Shown one piece after another: positions 17,406-26,154 of a stretch of 34,014 nucleotides of DNA. How positions within the stretch are numbered: position 1 is the first letter of the stretch; each line of letters starts with the position of its first letter. Below the pieces are notes generated by a model. It worked only from the letters and a program-made list of their open reading frames with translations. It was not told the origin of the DNA and ran no database searches. The translations under genes were made by a program, and so were the position numbers. Source of the stretch: Chitinophaga pinensis (GTDB lineage: Bacteria > Bacteroidota > Bacteroidia > Chitinophagales > CAMDFR01); the NCBI GenBank assembly GCA_945897725.1, contig CAMDFR010000026.1:1-34014 (forward strand), written 5' to 3'.

Positions 17406-17424
17406 CAGTCAATATTTATGGTTA

Positions 17425-17432
17425 CAAAAATA
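17425..17432 (-). promoter_or_regulatory. -7 box of the ornithine aminotransferase gene
   Basis: Minus strand TATTTTTG (17432-17425) fits TAnnTTTG and ends 19 bp before the ATG, predicting a leader of about 13 nt. Confidence 0.45.
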
Positions 17433-17569
17433 ATACAGAAAGGTAGAATTATGGCATCAATCGCGAATATTTGTGTTTGTTTATGAGTATAACCCACATT
17501 TCCCTGCTTTATTGCCATGCCTTTGTCATAGACTTGTCATAATTGTTTTTTGATGGCTCGATTTCTTTT

Positions 17570-17695
17570 TAGGGCGTATCGCTGGCAAATAAAATTATCC
17601 TTTCGCTGCACTTATGTCAAATCATGCATTGCCAGCGCCGCGCTCTCCGCAGTACAAGATACTTGCTGCGATCACTTACGCGGGCTATTCGTGCA
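17570..17695 (+). repeat. Degenerate copy of a dispersed Bacteroidota-type repeat (GGGCGTATC...CTTACGCGGGC)
   Basis: GC-rich island in an AT-rich gap. Pieces in order: GGGCGTATCGCTGGCA, TGCCAGCGCCGCGCTCTCCGC, AGTACAAGATACTTGCTGCGA, TCACTTACGCGGGC. The inverted pair CGCTGGCA / TGCCAGCG (17580-17587 and 17630-17637) can form a large stem. Same layout as the minus-strand element at 30328-30486. The rest of the 484-bp gap 17406-17889 shows no gene. Confidence 0.6.
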
Positions 17696-17889
17696 TAAAA
17701 ATATTTATTCATTAAATAATATTTGAATGCGAAAAAAGGTGTATATTGTGTTGTCAAGTGGAGGGATGTATATAGTAATTGGAGCAAAAAACTTGATGAT
17801 TATCTATAAAGAACTGATTGTATGCATCCATCACCATCATTACAAACTAGTTTAATAATTGAAAAAAAATAAAAGAATTGAATAATAAA

Positions 17890-18624
17890 ATGATACTTCA
17901 TGTTCCGCACTCATCAACGAATATTCCTTCTATGGATGGCTTTATTATTGATGAAAATGCCATAGCTCAGGAGATGTTAAAGTTAACAGATTGGTATACA
18001 GATGACCTTTTTTATTCAGGTGAAGATGAAATGATAAAGGCCGAATTTTCAAGGATATTCTGCGATCCGGAAAGATTTGTTGACGATGCTCAAGAAATAA
18101 TGGCACAGTATGGAATGGGCGTCCTATATGAAAAAAATGATAATGGAGACAACATTAGAAAAGTAACTCCAGCGCTAAGAGAGAGGGTATTGACTGACTA
18201 TTATTGGAAGCATCACGAAAAGTTAAGTAAAGCAGTGAATAATCAGTTACATCTTTTTGAAAAAGCATTTATTATTGATTGTCATTCCTATCCAAGTATT
18301 CCTTTAAAAAGAGATTTGGATAAAAATCCAAAGCGTCCAGACTTCAATATTGGAACGGACTCTTTTCATACACCAAAAAAATGGATAGAATTATCTGTAT
18401 CCTTCTTTGAAAGTGCTGGATATTCTTTAGGCATTGATTGGCCTTACAAAGGATCAATAGTTCCAATGGAACATTATCAAAAGAATAAAAACGTTCAGAC
18501 GATAATGCTCGAAATTAATAGAGGACTATACCTGAATGAACCTAGCAATGAAAAATCGGATAGGTATTTAGAGATAAAGAAAATCGCAGGTGAGTTTATA
18601 AATGCAATAAAAAATTGCGAATGA
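17890..18624 (+). CDS. N-formylglutamate amidohydrolase family protein
   Basis: Putative metal-dependent amidohydrolase of the HutG/FGase family, which splits N-formylglutamate to glutamate and formate in histidine breakdown. Seen: ILHVPHSSTNIP at the start (VPHSS is the family opening), FCDPERFVDDAQE (DRFVDD-type motif), IIDCHSYPSIPL (DCHSYP), and VQTIMLEINRGLYL. I chose ATG 17890; the TTG at 17878 adds only NNK. Length 244 is normal. No other hut genes are nearby, and its base composition is more AT-rich than its neighbours, so a different formyl- or acyl-amino acid substrate is possible. Confidence 0.8.
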   Translation: MILHVPHSSTNIPSMDGFIIDENAIAQEMLKLTDWYTDDLFYSGEDEMIKAEFSRIFCDPERFVDDAQEIMAQYGMGVLYEKNDNGDNIRKVTPALRERVLTDYYWKHHEKLSKAVNNQLHLFEKAFIIDCHSYPSIPLKRDLDKNPKRPDFNIGTDSFHTPKKWIELSVSFFESAGYSLGIDWPYKGSIVPMEHYQKNKNVQTIMLEINRGLYLNEPSNEKSDRYLEIKKIAGEFINAIKNCE

Positions 18625-19219
18625 TAAAGTTCGCAATCTACAGCAAGCAATAGAAGCGCTTTTTATGTTTGGATAGATGTTTGGCATCACGTAATATTTG
18701 TTTTGTCTGTTGAATCATTTTCCTCAATTGGCACGAGTGTTTTTTACTGGTGCCTGCTAAACATATCCTGCCTCTGTTAAGCGTAGTCCATTTGGGTGGA
18801 ATAGTTGAATTGGATGGTGGATCGTATCGGGTGAGTCACCCGACATGGGGAAGGGCCGAGATGCCGCATGAGCGATAGGAGGCAATACCGCGTATGCCGG
18901 ATAGCGCGACAGCAAGCTTTTGTATTTGCTTGCTGGCATGCCCTTTTTCTCTATAGGTTTATGTCCATCTAAATATCGTTAATCTTATTCTCCTGACTCG
19001 CTTTGAGTGTATTGCAATGTGCAATGGTATGGCATGTTTATAGACCAATCCTATGTGTTTACAAACTTGGGACACGTACTTAATCCGGTCATTTTCGCTA
19101 TATTTGCTTTAGCTAGCAACTCAACTGAAAAAAGCAGGCTATCTTTATAAAACATTATTAGTAACATTGCTGAACAGAATGCGGCATTTTTTAGAAAGCC
19201 ATTAAAACCAATCATCTCC
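18625..19219. other. 595-bp gene-free stretch with a dispersed repeat
   Basis: Only the repeat described separately (about 18829-18955) is recognised. A frame on the minus strand across it (18757-18939) is repeat-derived and not a gene. The remainder is AT-rich with no coding signal or RNA motif that I can see. Confidence 0.6.
18829..18955 (-). repeat. Dispersed repeat, copy 1 (GGCATGCC...GCTCATGCGGCATC)
   Basis: The part from GATGCCGCATGAGCGATAGG to GGCATGCCC (18860-18951) is nearly identical to 26741-26820. It holds a perfect hairpin CAGCAAGC-(10 nt)-GCTTGCTG; the flank has GGGTGA-G-TCACCC (18829-18841). GC content is far above the surroundings. Orientation is given so that the element reads GGGCATGCC first, as in related elements here. 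Confidence 0.8.
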
Positions 19220-19651
19220 ATGAAAAAAATATATATAATTATATCGCTGCTCTTAATCAATGTATTTTGTTTTTCTCAGAGTCGCTATATTTCAGACGTA
19301 ACAAAAAAGATTGTTTTTTCCAGAGACGGTGGCAAATGCCAATGCTGTGGGAGTTCTGCAAGTCTAGAATATGACCATATCACACCCTTTTCTTGTGGCG
19401 GAAGTAGTGATGCCTCAAACATTCAGTTACTTTGTCTACCCTGCAATCGAAGTAAATCAAATAGCTGCTATTGTAAAATCCATAATAGAAAAGTAGGTAC
19501 TAATTGCTGCGATGGTGCGTCAACTGTAGGTAAATCGTCTACAGATACACATAATCCAGCAACTTCTAGCCAATGCACAGGAACAACCTTAAAGGGCGTA
19601 AGATGTAAAAATAGGACCACTAGCTCTAGCGGAAGGTGCCATTTACATTAA
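19220..19651 (+). CDS. Secreted HNH endonuclease with C-terminal Cys/His zinc-binding module
   Basis: Exported protein of 143 residues. Seen: signal peptide MKKIYIIISLLLINVFCFSQ. Then an HNH core: CQCCGSSASLEYDHITPF (CxxC and catalytic-type His in YDHI), GGSSDASNIQLLC, CLPCNRSK (second zinc CxxC; Asn in place of the last His, a known HNH variant). Then a Cys-rich linker CYCKIHNRKVGTNCC. The last 27 residues read CTGTTLKGVRCKNRT and GRCHLH, resembling the DUF5763-type C-x-T-x-x-G-x-R-C...C-x-x-H module found with nucleases. A nuclease with an export signal would act outside the cytoplasm, for nutrient DNA or as an attack enzyme. An 81-codon gene follows after 26 bp. Confidence 0.85.
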   Translation: MKKIYIIISLLLINVFCFSQSRYISDVTKKIVFSRDGGKCQCCGSSASLEYDHITPFSCGGSSDASNIQLLCLPCNRSKSNSCYCKIHNRKVGTNCCDGASTVGKSSTDTHNPATSSQCTGTTLKGVRCKNRTTSSSGRCHLH

Positions 19652-19677
19652 TAATTTACCAACCAAATTAAAAAGAA

Positions 19678-19923
19678 ATGAATAACAGTTTTTTATTTGC
19701 AATAGATACGGATACAGAAGAAGTCATTGTTTCGGATTCACCAAAAGGTAGTCATACAATAAATTTTATTGAACGTATAAGCCGCCAAGACAATGTGATT
19801 TTATACAATGCCGTTGTTACTTTGACTAGCCTTGCGAGTGCTTCTAAAATTGATACTAGTGTTTTTAAAGCAATGGATAAAGTTTGCCAAATGATTTACA
19901 GCAAACATCAAGAAAACACCTAG
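19678..19923 (+). CDS. Small protein of unknown function downstream of the HNH gene
   Basis: Not recognised; 81 residues, no signal peptide or membrane segment. Seen: acidic N-terminus (FAIDTDTEEVIVSDSP), then a helical stretch with a small-residue patch (NAVVTLTSLASASK), ending KHQENT. ATG 19678 is 26 bp after the HNH stop with purine-rich AAAAAGAA just upstream, so it could share the nuclease transcript. Its partner role (for example inhibitor) is only a suggestion from position. Confidence 0.5.
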   Translation: MNNSFLFAIDTDTEEVIVSDSPKGSHTINFIERISRQDNVILYNAVVTLTSLASASKIDTSVFKAMDKVCQMIYSKHQENT

Positions 19924-20121
19924 ACCTTTATATACAGTACATAGAAAAGGAAAAGTATCCACACAGTACTTCATCCCTTGTAAGTATTAGACAACATACT
20001 TATACTCTTGGCTTTTTTAGCAAATCTTATCCCAAGGTTTCTGTCCCCGAGAGATTGCAAGAACATCATCATTTAATCAAGAATCCATATTGATTCATAA
20101 TATTTTAATAACAATATATTA

Positions 20122-20152
20122 TTGATCAATCTGTCAAAAATTATTTATTTTG
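20122..20152 (+). promoter_or_regulatory. Putative promoter of the giant T9SS protein gene
   Basis: TTG at 20122-20124, then about 20 bp to a near-match TATTTTGG of the -7 box (one T short of TAnnTTTG). Predicted start about 12 nt before ATG 20171. Confidence 0.35.
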
Positions 20153-20170
20153 GCCGTCAATTTTAAAACT

Positions 20171-23100
20171 ATGAAAAACATTTACTTAAAACTATTATTA
20201 CTTTGTGTAATATTCTGCATTCACTTTTCTGTAAAAGCACAGCTTATTTCCGGGAATTCATATATGCAGGGAAACTTTGTGGAGGTTGGAGTGACGCCTT
20301 GTGGTTCCTATGGTACTTCCCCGACACCACCACCTGGTTATCACCCACGCAGTCCTGGAGGAGGCTTGGGATTTGTGGCTGATTTCGGAAGAGATGGCTG
20401 GAGTGCAGGTTCGCCTTCCTATTGTGGTGATTATTTTTTGCCAGGCTCCCCTGTAGAAGGATGGGGTGTAGAGGTAAGCGGAACAAGTTATATCAATAGC
20501 GATGTTTGTGGAATAAGTACTGTACCTGGTTCCATCCTTTCTTATACGAATGTAGGTGGTGTCATCACCACAATTTGGCAAGGAACGGTGGCTTCAGGGC
20601 CTGGTGCTGGTTTACGCGTAACACAAACCACCACATTGAAAGCAGCTGATTTATTCTTCATCACTTCGATAAGCTTATGCAATACATCTGGTTCTACAAT
20701 GACGAATGTATATTATGGAAGGAATGTGGACCCTGATAATGATATCATGTTAGGCGGGTCTTATACCACCAGAAATATTATTGAGGCACAGCCGAGAGCT
20801 GATAGTTGTGCTTCCTTAGTGACCTCCACTGGACTTAACTTTGGTTGTTTTTTGGCTTTAGGAGCCATGCAGCAAAATGCTAGGGTTTCTGTTGGTGGAT
20901 TTTCGACTGTGGCGCCGATCAGTGGTATTTACAGAGGATCAAGCGGAGGAACCGGTAGAGATACCACCTTAGGCCATAATACGACTTCTGATGAGGCAAT
21001 TTCTATTGGATACTATTGGGCTTCACTGCCACCAGGTGGTTGTGTTGATGCAAATTTTGCCTATTTGCTGAATAGGGCAGATCTAGCTGCTGCACTAGCA
21101 GGATTGGGTTCTCCTTCTATTTCATCCGGTAGCGTAGATATTTCAACTACACTGCGCGATACCTTATGTGGCAGAGGTTCTTTTGTTCTTTCTGTAACAG
21201 CTGATACATCTTATCATTGGACATGGGGACCGGCTTCGGTACTTGATACTACGGAGGGAAATACGGTAGTAGTATCTTCTGATACCACAGTTACTATTTC
21301 TTTGTATGGCTATAGCAATGAGTGTTCAAGTGTCAATAAGACCATCACTTTGGTTAGAGATACTTTTCTTAATTTAGTAGGCGCTGCAAGAGATACTGTA
21401 GTTTGTGGTGGCTTACCTGTGGTACTGAATCCTTCTGTTAGATATGATTCTGCCTTTGCTTTAACCTACTCTTGGACACCTTCTTCTTCGTTAAGCAGCT
21501 CCTCAATACCTAACCCAGTTGCAACGGCACCTTATACAACTACCTATTATCTGTCCGCATCAAATGGTGCTTGTGATATAAAAGATACTGTTACTGTTTA
21601 CCGTGTAACAGACGGAACATTCAACCAAACGATTTGTCCAGGATTCCCAATTACAGTTGGATCTAATACCTATAGCACCACAGGTGTATACAGAGATACT
21701 TTCCGCGGTGGTATACCGGGATGCGATTCGATAATGGTGACCACCATATCTGCGGTTGATACGATCTCTACCATAGCAGATACTAGTATCTGTGCAGGTG
21801 AGGTTTTGAACTTGACCACTACTTCAACTGATGTAAGTGTGCCTTACCTATGGAGTCCATCAACAGGACTGTCAAGTACCACTGTTTCTAGTCCTGTAGC
21901 AACCCCTACAGTTAGTACCACTTATATCGTAAGAACTACAGTTGGCGCATGTTATAACTACGACACAGTAAATGTAATTGTAAGAGGTTCATTCCCAGAA
22001 GTCTCATCTACAATTACTCCAAATCCATATTGTAAAGGGGATACACTTTTATTAAATGCGGGTGTAGCAAGCTCCTCGCCTGATAGCAGTATCACTTATA
22101 ATTATACAGGAGCGGGACAAACTTTTACAGTACCGTCGGGTGTAACCTCTATAAATATTGATGTTCGTGGAGCTCAAGGGGGAACTGCTAGTGGTTATGC
22201 AGGTGGTTTAGGTGCTAGAATGCACGGTAGCTTTACAGTAACACCAGGCCAAATACTTGATGTTGTTGTTGGCGGTGTTGGTATTACCAGTTATAACTCA
22301 GGTTCAGGCGGTGGCGGTTCAGGGGTTCTTTTTGGTACCACTCCTTGGATTATTGCCGGTGGTGGTGGCGGTGCAAGCGCAAGTAACTATGAGGTTGGTG
22401 GCCCAGGATTAACGGGTACTTCAGGTGGTAATTCTTCTGGACCTGGTGGATCTGCTGGATCTGGAGGTCAAAAAGGCTATGTAAATGGAGATTGTGGCTG
22501 GTCTGCTGGCGGCGGTGGCTATAGTGGTGATGGTTATGGAGGCAATGGAACTTGGGATGGTGGTCCTCTGCCTGGTGCGCTTGGTACTTTGGGCGGAGCA
22601 AAATCATGGCTGAATGGTGGTGCCGGTGGTTCTAATGGTGGATGTACATTTTCCTATCCGAACATAGGACCTTTTGGTTGTGGTGGTGGCGGTTGCGGTT
22701 CATACGGCGGCGGCGGCGGCGGTGGTTACAGTGGCGGCGGTGCCGGTCAATATGTTGCCGGTTCAGGCCAGCGAGGCGGTGGCGGTGGTGGTTCCTATAA
22801 TATCGGAACGAGTACTAGCAGTACTGAAGGATTTCAAACCGGCAATGGGGAAATAAACATCTCTTGGGCTTCTCCAATCATTACAGGTCCTACGACCTAT
22901 ACATGGACTCCTTCAAGCAGTTTGTTTTCAAGAACAGACACCTCGTATACCTATACAGTGGCAACAAGCGCTGTTGATTATATTGTAACTGTGAGCAGAA
23001 ACGGTTGTACAACCTTTGACACATTAAAAATCAGAACGCCTCTTGATATTCATATTACACCTGACACAACAATATGTGCAGGCAATCCTGTAGCATTGAA

Positions 23101-25981
23101 TGCAGTAATCGATTATGATTCTACAGCTTCTCCTGCAGGTCCTGATTCTCTTGTTTTAACTTATTCTGGCGCTATGCAGACGTTCACTGTTCCGACAGGC
23201 GTCACGAGCATTACGGTTGATGCTTATGGTGCACAAGGCGGAAACGCAGTTGGATATGCCTCCGGATGGTCTTCAGGTTCCGTGAGTAGGAGTGGTGGTT
23301 ATGGTGGAAGAGTGGAAGCGACACTTACAGTAACGCCTGGTCAGGTTTTAAACCTTTTTGTAGGCGGTCAGGGTAGCATCTCAAGTGGTGGATTTAATGG
23401 TGGTGGCGCTCCTGCCTCTTGTAGTGGAACTGAGGTGATATGGGCTGGTGGCGGTGGCGCTACTGATATCAGAACCGGTGGTACTGCTTATACGGATAGA
23501 ATTCTCGTTGCCGGTGGTGGCGGTGGTGCTGCAGGTTCAGCTTCTTCTTCCTATGTAGGAACGGGAGGTAATGGTGGAGGTCTTACCGGTGCAGACGGAA
23601 CGTCTGCATCAGGTACATGCTTAAATGGATTGGGAGGCACATCAAGTGCTGGTGGTATCGGTGGAAACCAGTCTTGTTGGTGTGGATCAGGAACCGCACC
23701 AAGCGGTACTTTCGGAGATGGCGCTGCCTCAATTTGTTCGCCTTCTGGCCTAAGTACCTGTTCTTGCTCTGGTACCGGTTGTGTGTCAGGCGCAGGCGGT
23801 GGCGGTGGTTACTACGGTGGTGGTGCTGGGCTTTCTTATGCGGGCGGCGGCGGCGGCAGCAGTTATACAGGTGGAAGTTCCTCTTCTGTAACCCACACAC
23901 AGGGTGTTCAATCAGGAAATGGTCAATTGATTTTACGATGGACATCTGTTGGTTCAGTTCCTCCAACATTTACCTGGTCTCCAACTATTGGGCTAAGTTC
24001 AACATCCATTCTTGATCCTATCGCAACTACACTTACTTCAGTTGATTATATCATTACCGCGACGGCAGGTTCTTGTATTGTAAGCGATACAGCAAGCCTT
24101 TTCATTCATCCAGGTGATTCGACGTATCAAGACAGGTCTGTTTGTTCGGGCTATTCTGTGACAGTAGGCGCCCATATCTATTCATCAACCGGTTTATACA
24201 AAGATACCTTGGTAAGTCGTTGGGCATGTCAAGATTCTATCGTAATGACAAATTTAATCGTACTTCCTTTACCAATTACCAATCAGACTATCAGTATTTG
24301 TCCAGGAGCCGTGTATACTATAAATGCCCATAATTATTCTTCTTCTGGACTTTATAGAGATACTTTCGATATTCTCGGTTTTTGCGATAGTATAGTGAAT
24401 ACTACATTAGTCATTTTACCTACTTCAGCACATACGACAAACCTTACGATTTGCAGCAATGAATCCTATCTGTTTAACGGTGTATATGAAAATACGTCAG
24501 GAATATATTTGGATACTTTTATCAACTATGTAGGATGTGATTCAGTAGAAACGCTAGATTTGATTGTTAATCCTACATCTATAGGACTGATTGATGTGTC
24601 AATTTGTGATAGAAGTTCGTATTTATTTAACGGAGAAAATTTAAATACCCCAGGTATATATTTGGATACTTTATCTAATTCTTTAGGGTGTGATTCCTTC
24701 TTAACGCTTGTCTTACGAATTATACCAAGCACCACGGCTTCAATTGATGCGGCGATCTGTTCGGGCGACTATTATAATTTCAATGGAGTAGACTTAGGAA
24801 TTCCAGGCACCTATTTCGACACACTCGTTAATTATGAAGGCTGTGATAGTTTTGTTACTTTGAATTTAATAGAAAATCCTGTTACATCAGCTACTATTAA
24901 TAGCACATTGTGTGATGGACAAACATACTTTTTTAATGATGAAAATATTAGCAGTGCCGGTATTTATTTTGATACTTTAATCAATTATACAGGTTGTGAT
25001 AGTTTTTTAACTCTTAATCTTACAGTAAATCCTACAAGCTCAACTTTCTTAAATATCACAATTTGCGAAGGAGAATCATTTACAGTTGGTTCCTCTACTT
25101 ATACTGTTTCAGGGGATTATCAAGATACTTTGTCAAATTTATATGGTTGTGATAGCGTGATTTCTACCAATCTAAAAGTCAAAATGGTGAATTATTCTAA
25201 CACCGTTTCGCTTTGCGACGGCGAATCTATCATAGCTGGTGGCGCCGTAAGAACAGTAAGCGGTGTTTATTATGATTCATTGATAAGCTCAGTAGGTTGC
25301 GATAGTATCATTTCGACTTATCTAACAGTTAATCGTAAGGATTCCGTATCGAATTCAGTTGCAATCTGTAAAGGCGATCTATATCAGGGACTGCTTTATG
25401 AAAGCGATACGATTATTCATCAGAACGAAAGTAATATCTATGGTTGCGATTCCATTGTAGTCACAAATTTAACCGTCAATCTATTGCCTGCGGTTTCGGC
25501 TGGAAATGATACTACTATCAATTTAGGATCTTCCGCTGGATTGATGGCTACGGGTGCTGATTCATATAGTTGGAATAACGGCATTTTTTCAGCCTTTAAT
25601 ATTGTTGCTCCTGAGATAAGCACCACTTATTATGTGACTGGTACTGACCTGAATAACTGCAGCAATATTGACACTGTAAATGTATTTGTTAGGGATGACT
25701 CTACAGCCATTGCTATTCCAAATGCATTTACCCCAAATGGTGATGGTTTAAATGATGTCTTTAGAATTTTATTATCTCCAAATCTAGGTATTTCTGAATG
25801 CCGCGTGTTCAACCGCTGGGGTTCTATCATATTTGAATCGAAGGATGTAAGCAATTGTTGGGATGGCTCGTTTGAAGGTAAGCAGCAGCCAATAGGTTCC
25901 TATGTTTATTTTGTAGTAACAAAAGATGCTTATAATGGCAATTTAAAATCTTATACGGGTACTGTTTCATTGCTTCGATAA
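20171..25981 (+). CDS. Giant T9SS type B secreted adhesin-like protein with two ALK-type glycine-rich domains
   Basis: Cell-surface or secreted protein of 1936 residues. Seen in order: signal peptide MKNIYLKLLLLCVIFCIHFSVKAQ (ATG 20171 chosen; the upstream extension is not signal-like); an N-terminal domain of about 330 residues; and several Ig/PKD-like modules (for example SWTPSSSLSSSSIPNPVATA). One ~51-residue Cys repeat (about 483-533) follows, then Gly-rich domain 1 (about 642-899) and Gly-rich domain 2 (about 995-1257). Each Gly-rich domain opens with QTFTVPxGVTSIxxD(V/A)xGAQGG and ends GNGxxxxxW, as in the ALK/LTK glycine-rich fold. Nine tandem Cys repeats (about 1316-1776) and one PKD-like module come next. 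The end carries the type B sorting domain IPNAFTPNGDGLNDVF...VFNRWGSIIFES (1849-1936), which directs T9SS export. Likely adhesin or matrix component. Confidence 0.9.
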   Translation: MKNIYLKLLLLCVIFCIHFSVKAQLISGNSYMQGNFVEVGVTPCGSYGTSPTPPPGYHPRSPGGGLGFVADFGRDGWSAGSPSYCGDYFLPGSPVEGWGVEVSGTSYINSDVCGISTVPGSILSYTNVGGVITTIWQGTVASGPGAGLRVTQTTTLKAADLFFITSISLCNTSGSTMTNVYYGRNVDPDNDIMLGGSYTTRNIIEAQPRADSCASLVTSTGLNFGCFLALGAMQQNARVSVGGFSTVAPISGIYRGSSGGTGRDTTLGHNTTSDEAISIGYYWASLPPGGCVDANFAYLLNRADLAAALAGLGSPSISSGSVDISTTLRDTLCGRGSFVLSVTADTSYHWTWGPASVLDTTEGNTVVVSSDTTVTISLYGYSNECSSVNKTITLVRDTFLNLVGAARDTVVCGGLPVVLNPSVRYDSAFALTYSWTPSSSLSSSSIPNPVATAPYTTTYYLSASNGACDIKDTVTVYRVTDGTFNQTICPGFPITVGSNTYSTTGVYRDTFRGGIPGCDSIMVTTISAVDTISTIADTSICAGEVLNLTTTSTDVSVPYLWSPSTGLSSTTVSSPVATPTVSTTYIVRTTVGACYNYDTVNVIVRGSFPEVSSTITPNPYCKGDTLLLNAGVASSSPDSSITYNYTGAGQTFTVPSGVTSINIDVRGAQGGTASGYAGGLGARMHGSFTVTPGQILDVVVGGVGITSYNSGSGGGGSGVLFGTTPWIIAGGGGGASASNYEVGGPGLTGTSGGNSSGPGGSAGSGGQKGYVNGDCGWSAGGGGYSGDGYGGNGTWDGGPLPGALGTLGGAKSWLNGGAGGSNGGCTFSYPNIGPFGCGGGGCGSYGGGGGGGYSGGGAGQYVAGSGQRGGGGGGSYNIGTSTSSTEGFQTGNGEINISWASPIITGPTTYTWTPSSSLFSRTDTSYTYTVATSAVDYIVTVSRNGCTTFDTLKIRTPLDIHITPDTTICAGNPVALNAVIDYDSTASPAGPDSLVLTYSGAMQTFTVPTGVTSITVDAYGAQGGNAVGYASGWSSGSVSRSGGYGGRVEATLTVTPGQVLNLFVGGQGSISSGGFNGGGAPASCSGTEVIWAGGGGATDIRTGGTAYTDRILVAGGGGGAAGSASSSYVGTGGNGGGLTGADGTSASGTCLNGLGGTSSAGGIGGNQSCWCGSGTAPSGTFGDGAASICSPSGLSTCSCSGTGCVSGAGGGGGYYGGGAGLSYAGGGGGSSYTGGSSSSVTHTQGVQSGNGQLILRWTSVGSVPPTFTWSPTIGLSSTSILDPIATTLTSVDYIITATAGSCIVSDTASLFIHPGDSTYQDRSVCSGYSVTVGAHIYSSTGLYKDTLVSRWACQDSIVMTNLIVLPLPITNQTISICPGAVYTINAHNYSSSGLYRDTFDILGFCDSIVNTTLVILPTSAHTTNLTICSNESYLFNGVYENTSGIYLDTFINYVGCDSVETLDLIVNPTSIGLIDVSICDRSSYLFNGENLNTPGIYLDTLSNSLGCDSFLTLVLRIIPSTTASIDAAICSGDYYNFNGVDLGIPGTYFDTLVNYEGCDSFVTLNLIENPVTSATINSTLCDGQTYFFNDENISSAGIYFDTLINYTGCDSFLTLNLTVNPTSSTFLNITICEGESFTVGSSTYTVSGDYQDTLSNLYGCDSVISTNLKVKMVNYSNTVSLCDGESIIAGGAVRTVSGVYYDSLISSVGCDSIISTYLTVNRKDSVSNSVAICKGDLYQGLLYESDTIIHQNESNIYGCDSIVVTNLTVNLLPAVSAGNDTTINLGSSAGLMATGADSYSWNNGIFSAFNIVAPEISTTYYVTGTDLNNCSNIDTVNVFVRDDSTAIAIPNAFTPNGDGLNDVFRILLSPNLGISECRVFNRWGSIIFESKDVSNCWDGSFEGKQQPIGSYVYFVVTKDAYNGNLKSYTGTVSLLR

Positions 25982-25998
25982 TTCTTATTCCACTTCAT

Positions 25999-26030
25999 AA
26001 AAAAAGCATAGATTCATCTATGCTTTTTTT
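25999..26030. terminator. Bidirectional intrinsic terminator after the giant gene
   Basis: AAAAAAA-GCATAGAT-TC-ATCTATGC-TTTTTTT: an 8-bp perfect stem with A and T tracts on either side. Confidence 0.9.
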
Positions 26031-26083
26031 ATGACTCAATTTTTAGTCAATTGACTAAAAATTGAGTCATTCTTTAAAGAATG
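26031..26083. repeat. Perfect 40-bp palindrome followed by an overlapping 16-bp palindrome
   Basis: 26031-26070 is perfectly self-complementary with no loop; the half-site is ATGACTCAATTTTTAGTCAA. It directly abuts the terminator. CATTCTTTAAAGAATG (26068-26083) is a second perfect palindrome sharing three bases. It can form a cruciform or hairpin; function unknown. Confidence 0.85.
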
Positions 26084-26154
26084 AAGTTTCCTCTCTATGG
26101 CTATCGGGAGAAATGATGTTTGGGTTGAATAGGGGGTATGTGTATGTATCCATA

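Noticed and set aside
18757..18939. 60-codon minus-strand frame
   Set aside because: Lies entirely in a dispersed repeat copy; the matching frame is not intact in the second copy.
19884..20093. 69-codon frame starting TTG, overlapping the 81-residue gene
   Set aside because: No start signal, 40-bp overlap, no recognisable motif. Could be the remnant of a frameshifted longer gene, but there is no evidence for that.
22350..23969. Several 60-130 codon frames opposite or out of phase with the giant gene
   Set aside because: Shadows caused by the GGT/GGC-rich glycine codons; they give monotonous Arg/Trp/Val or His/Gln strings.
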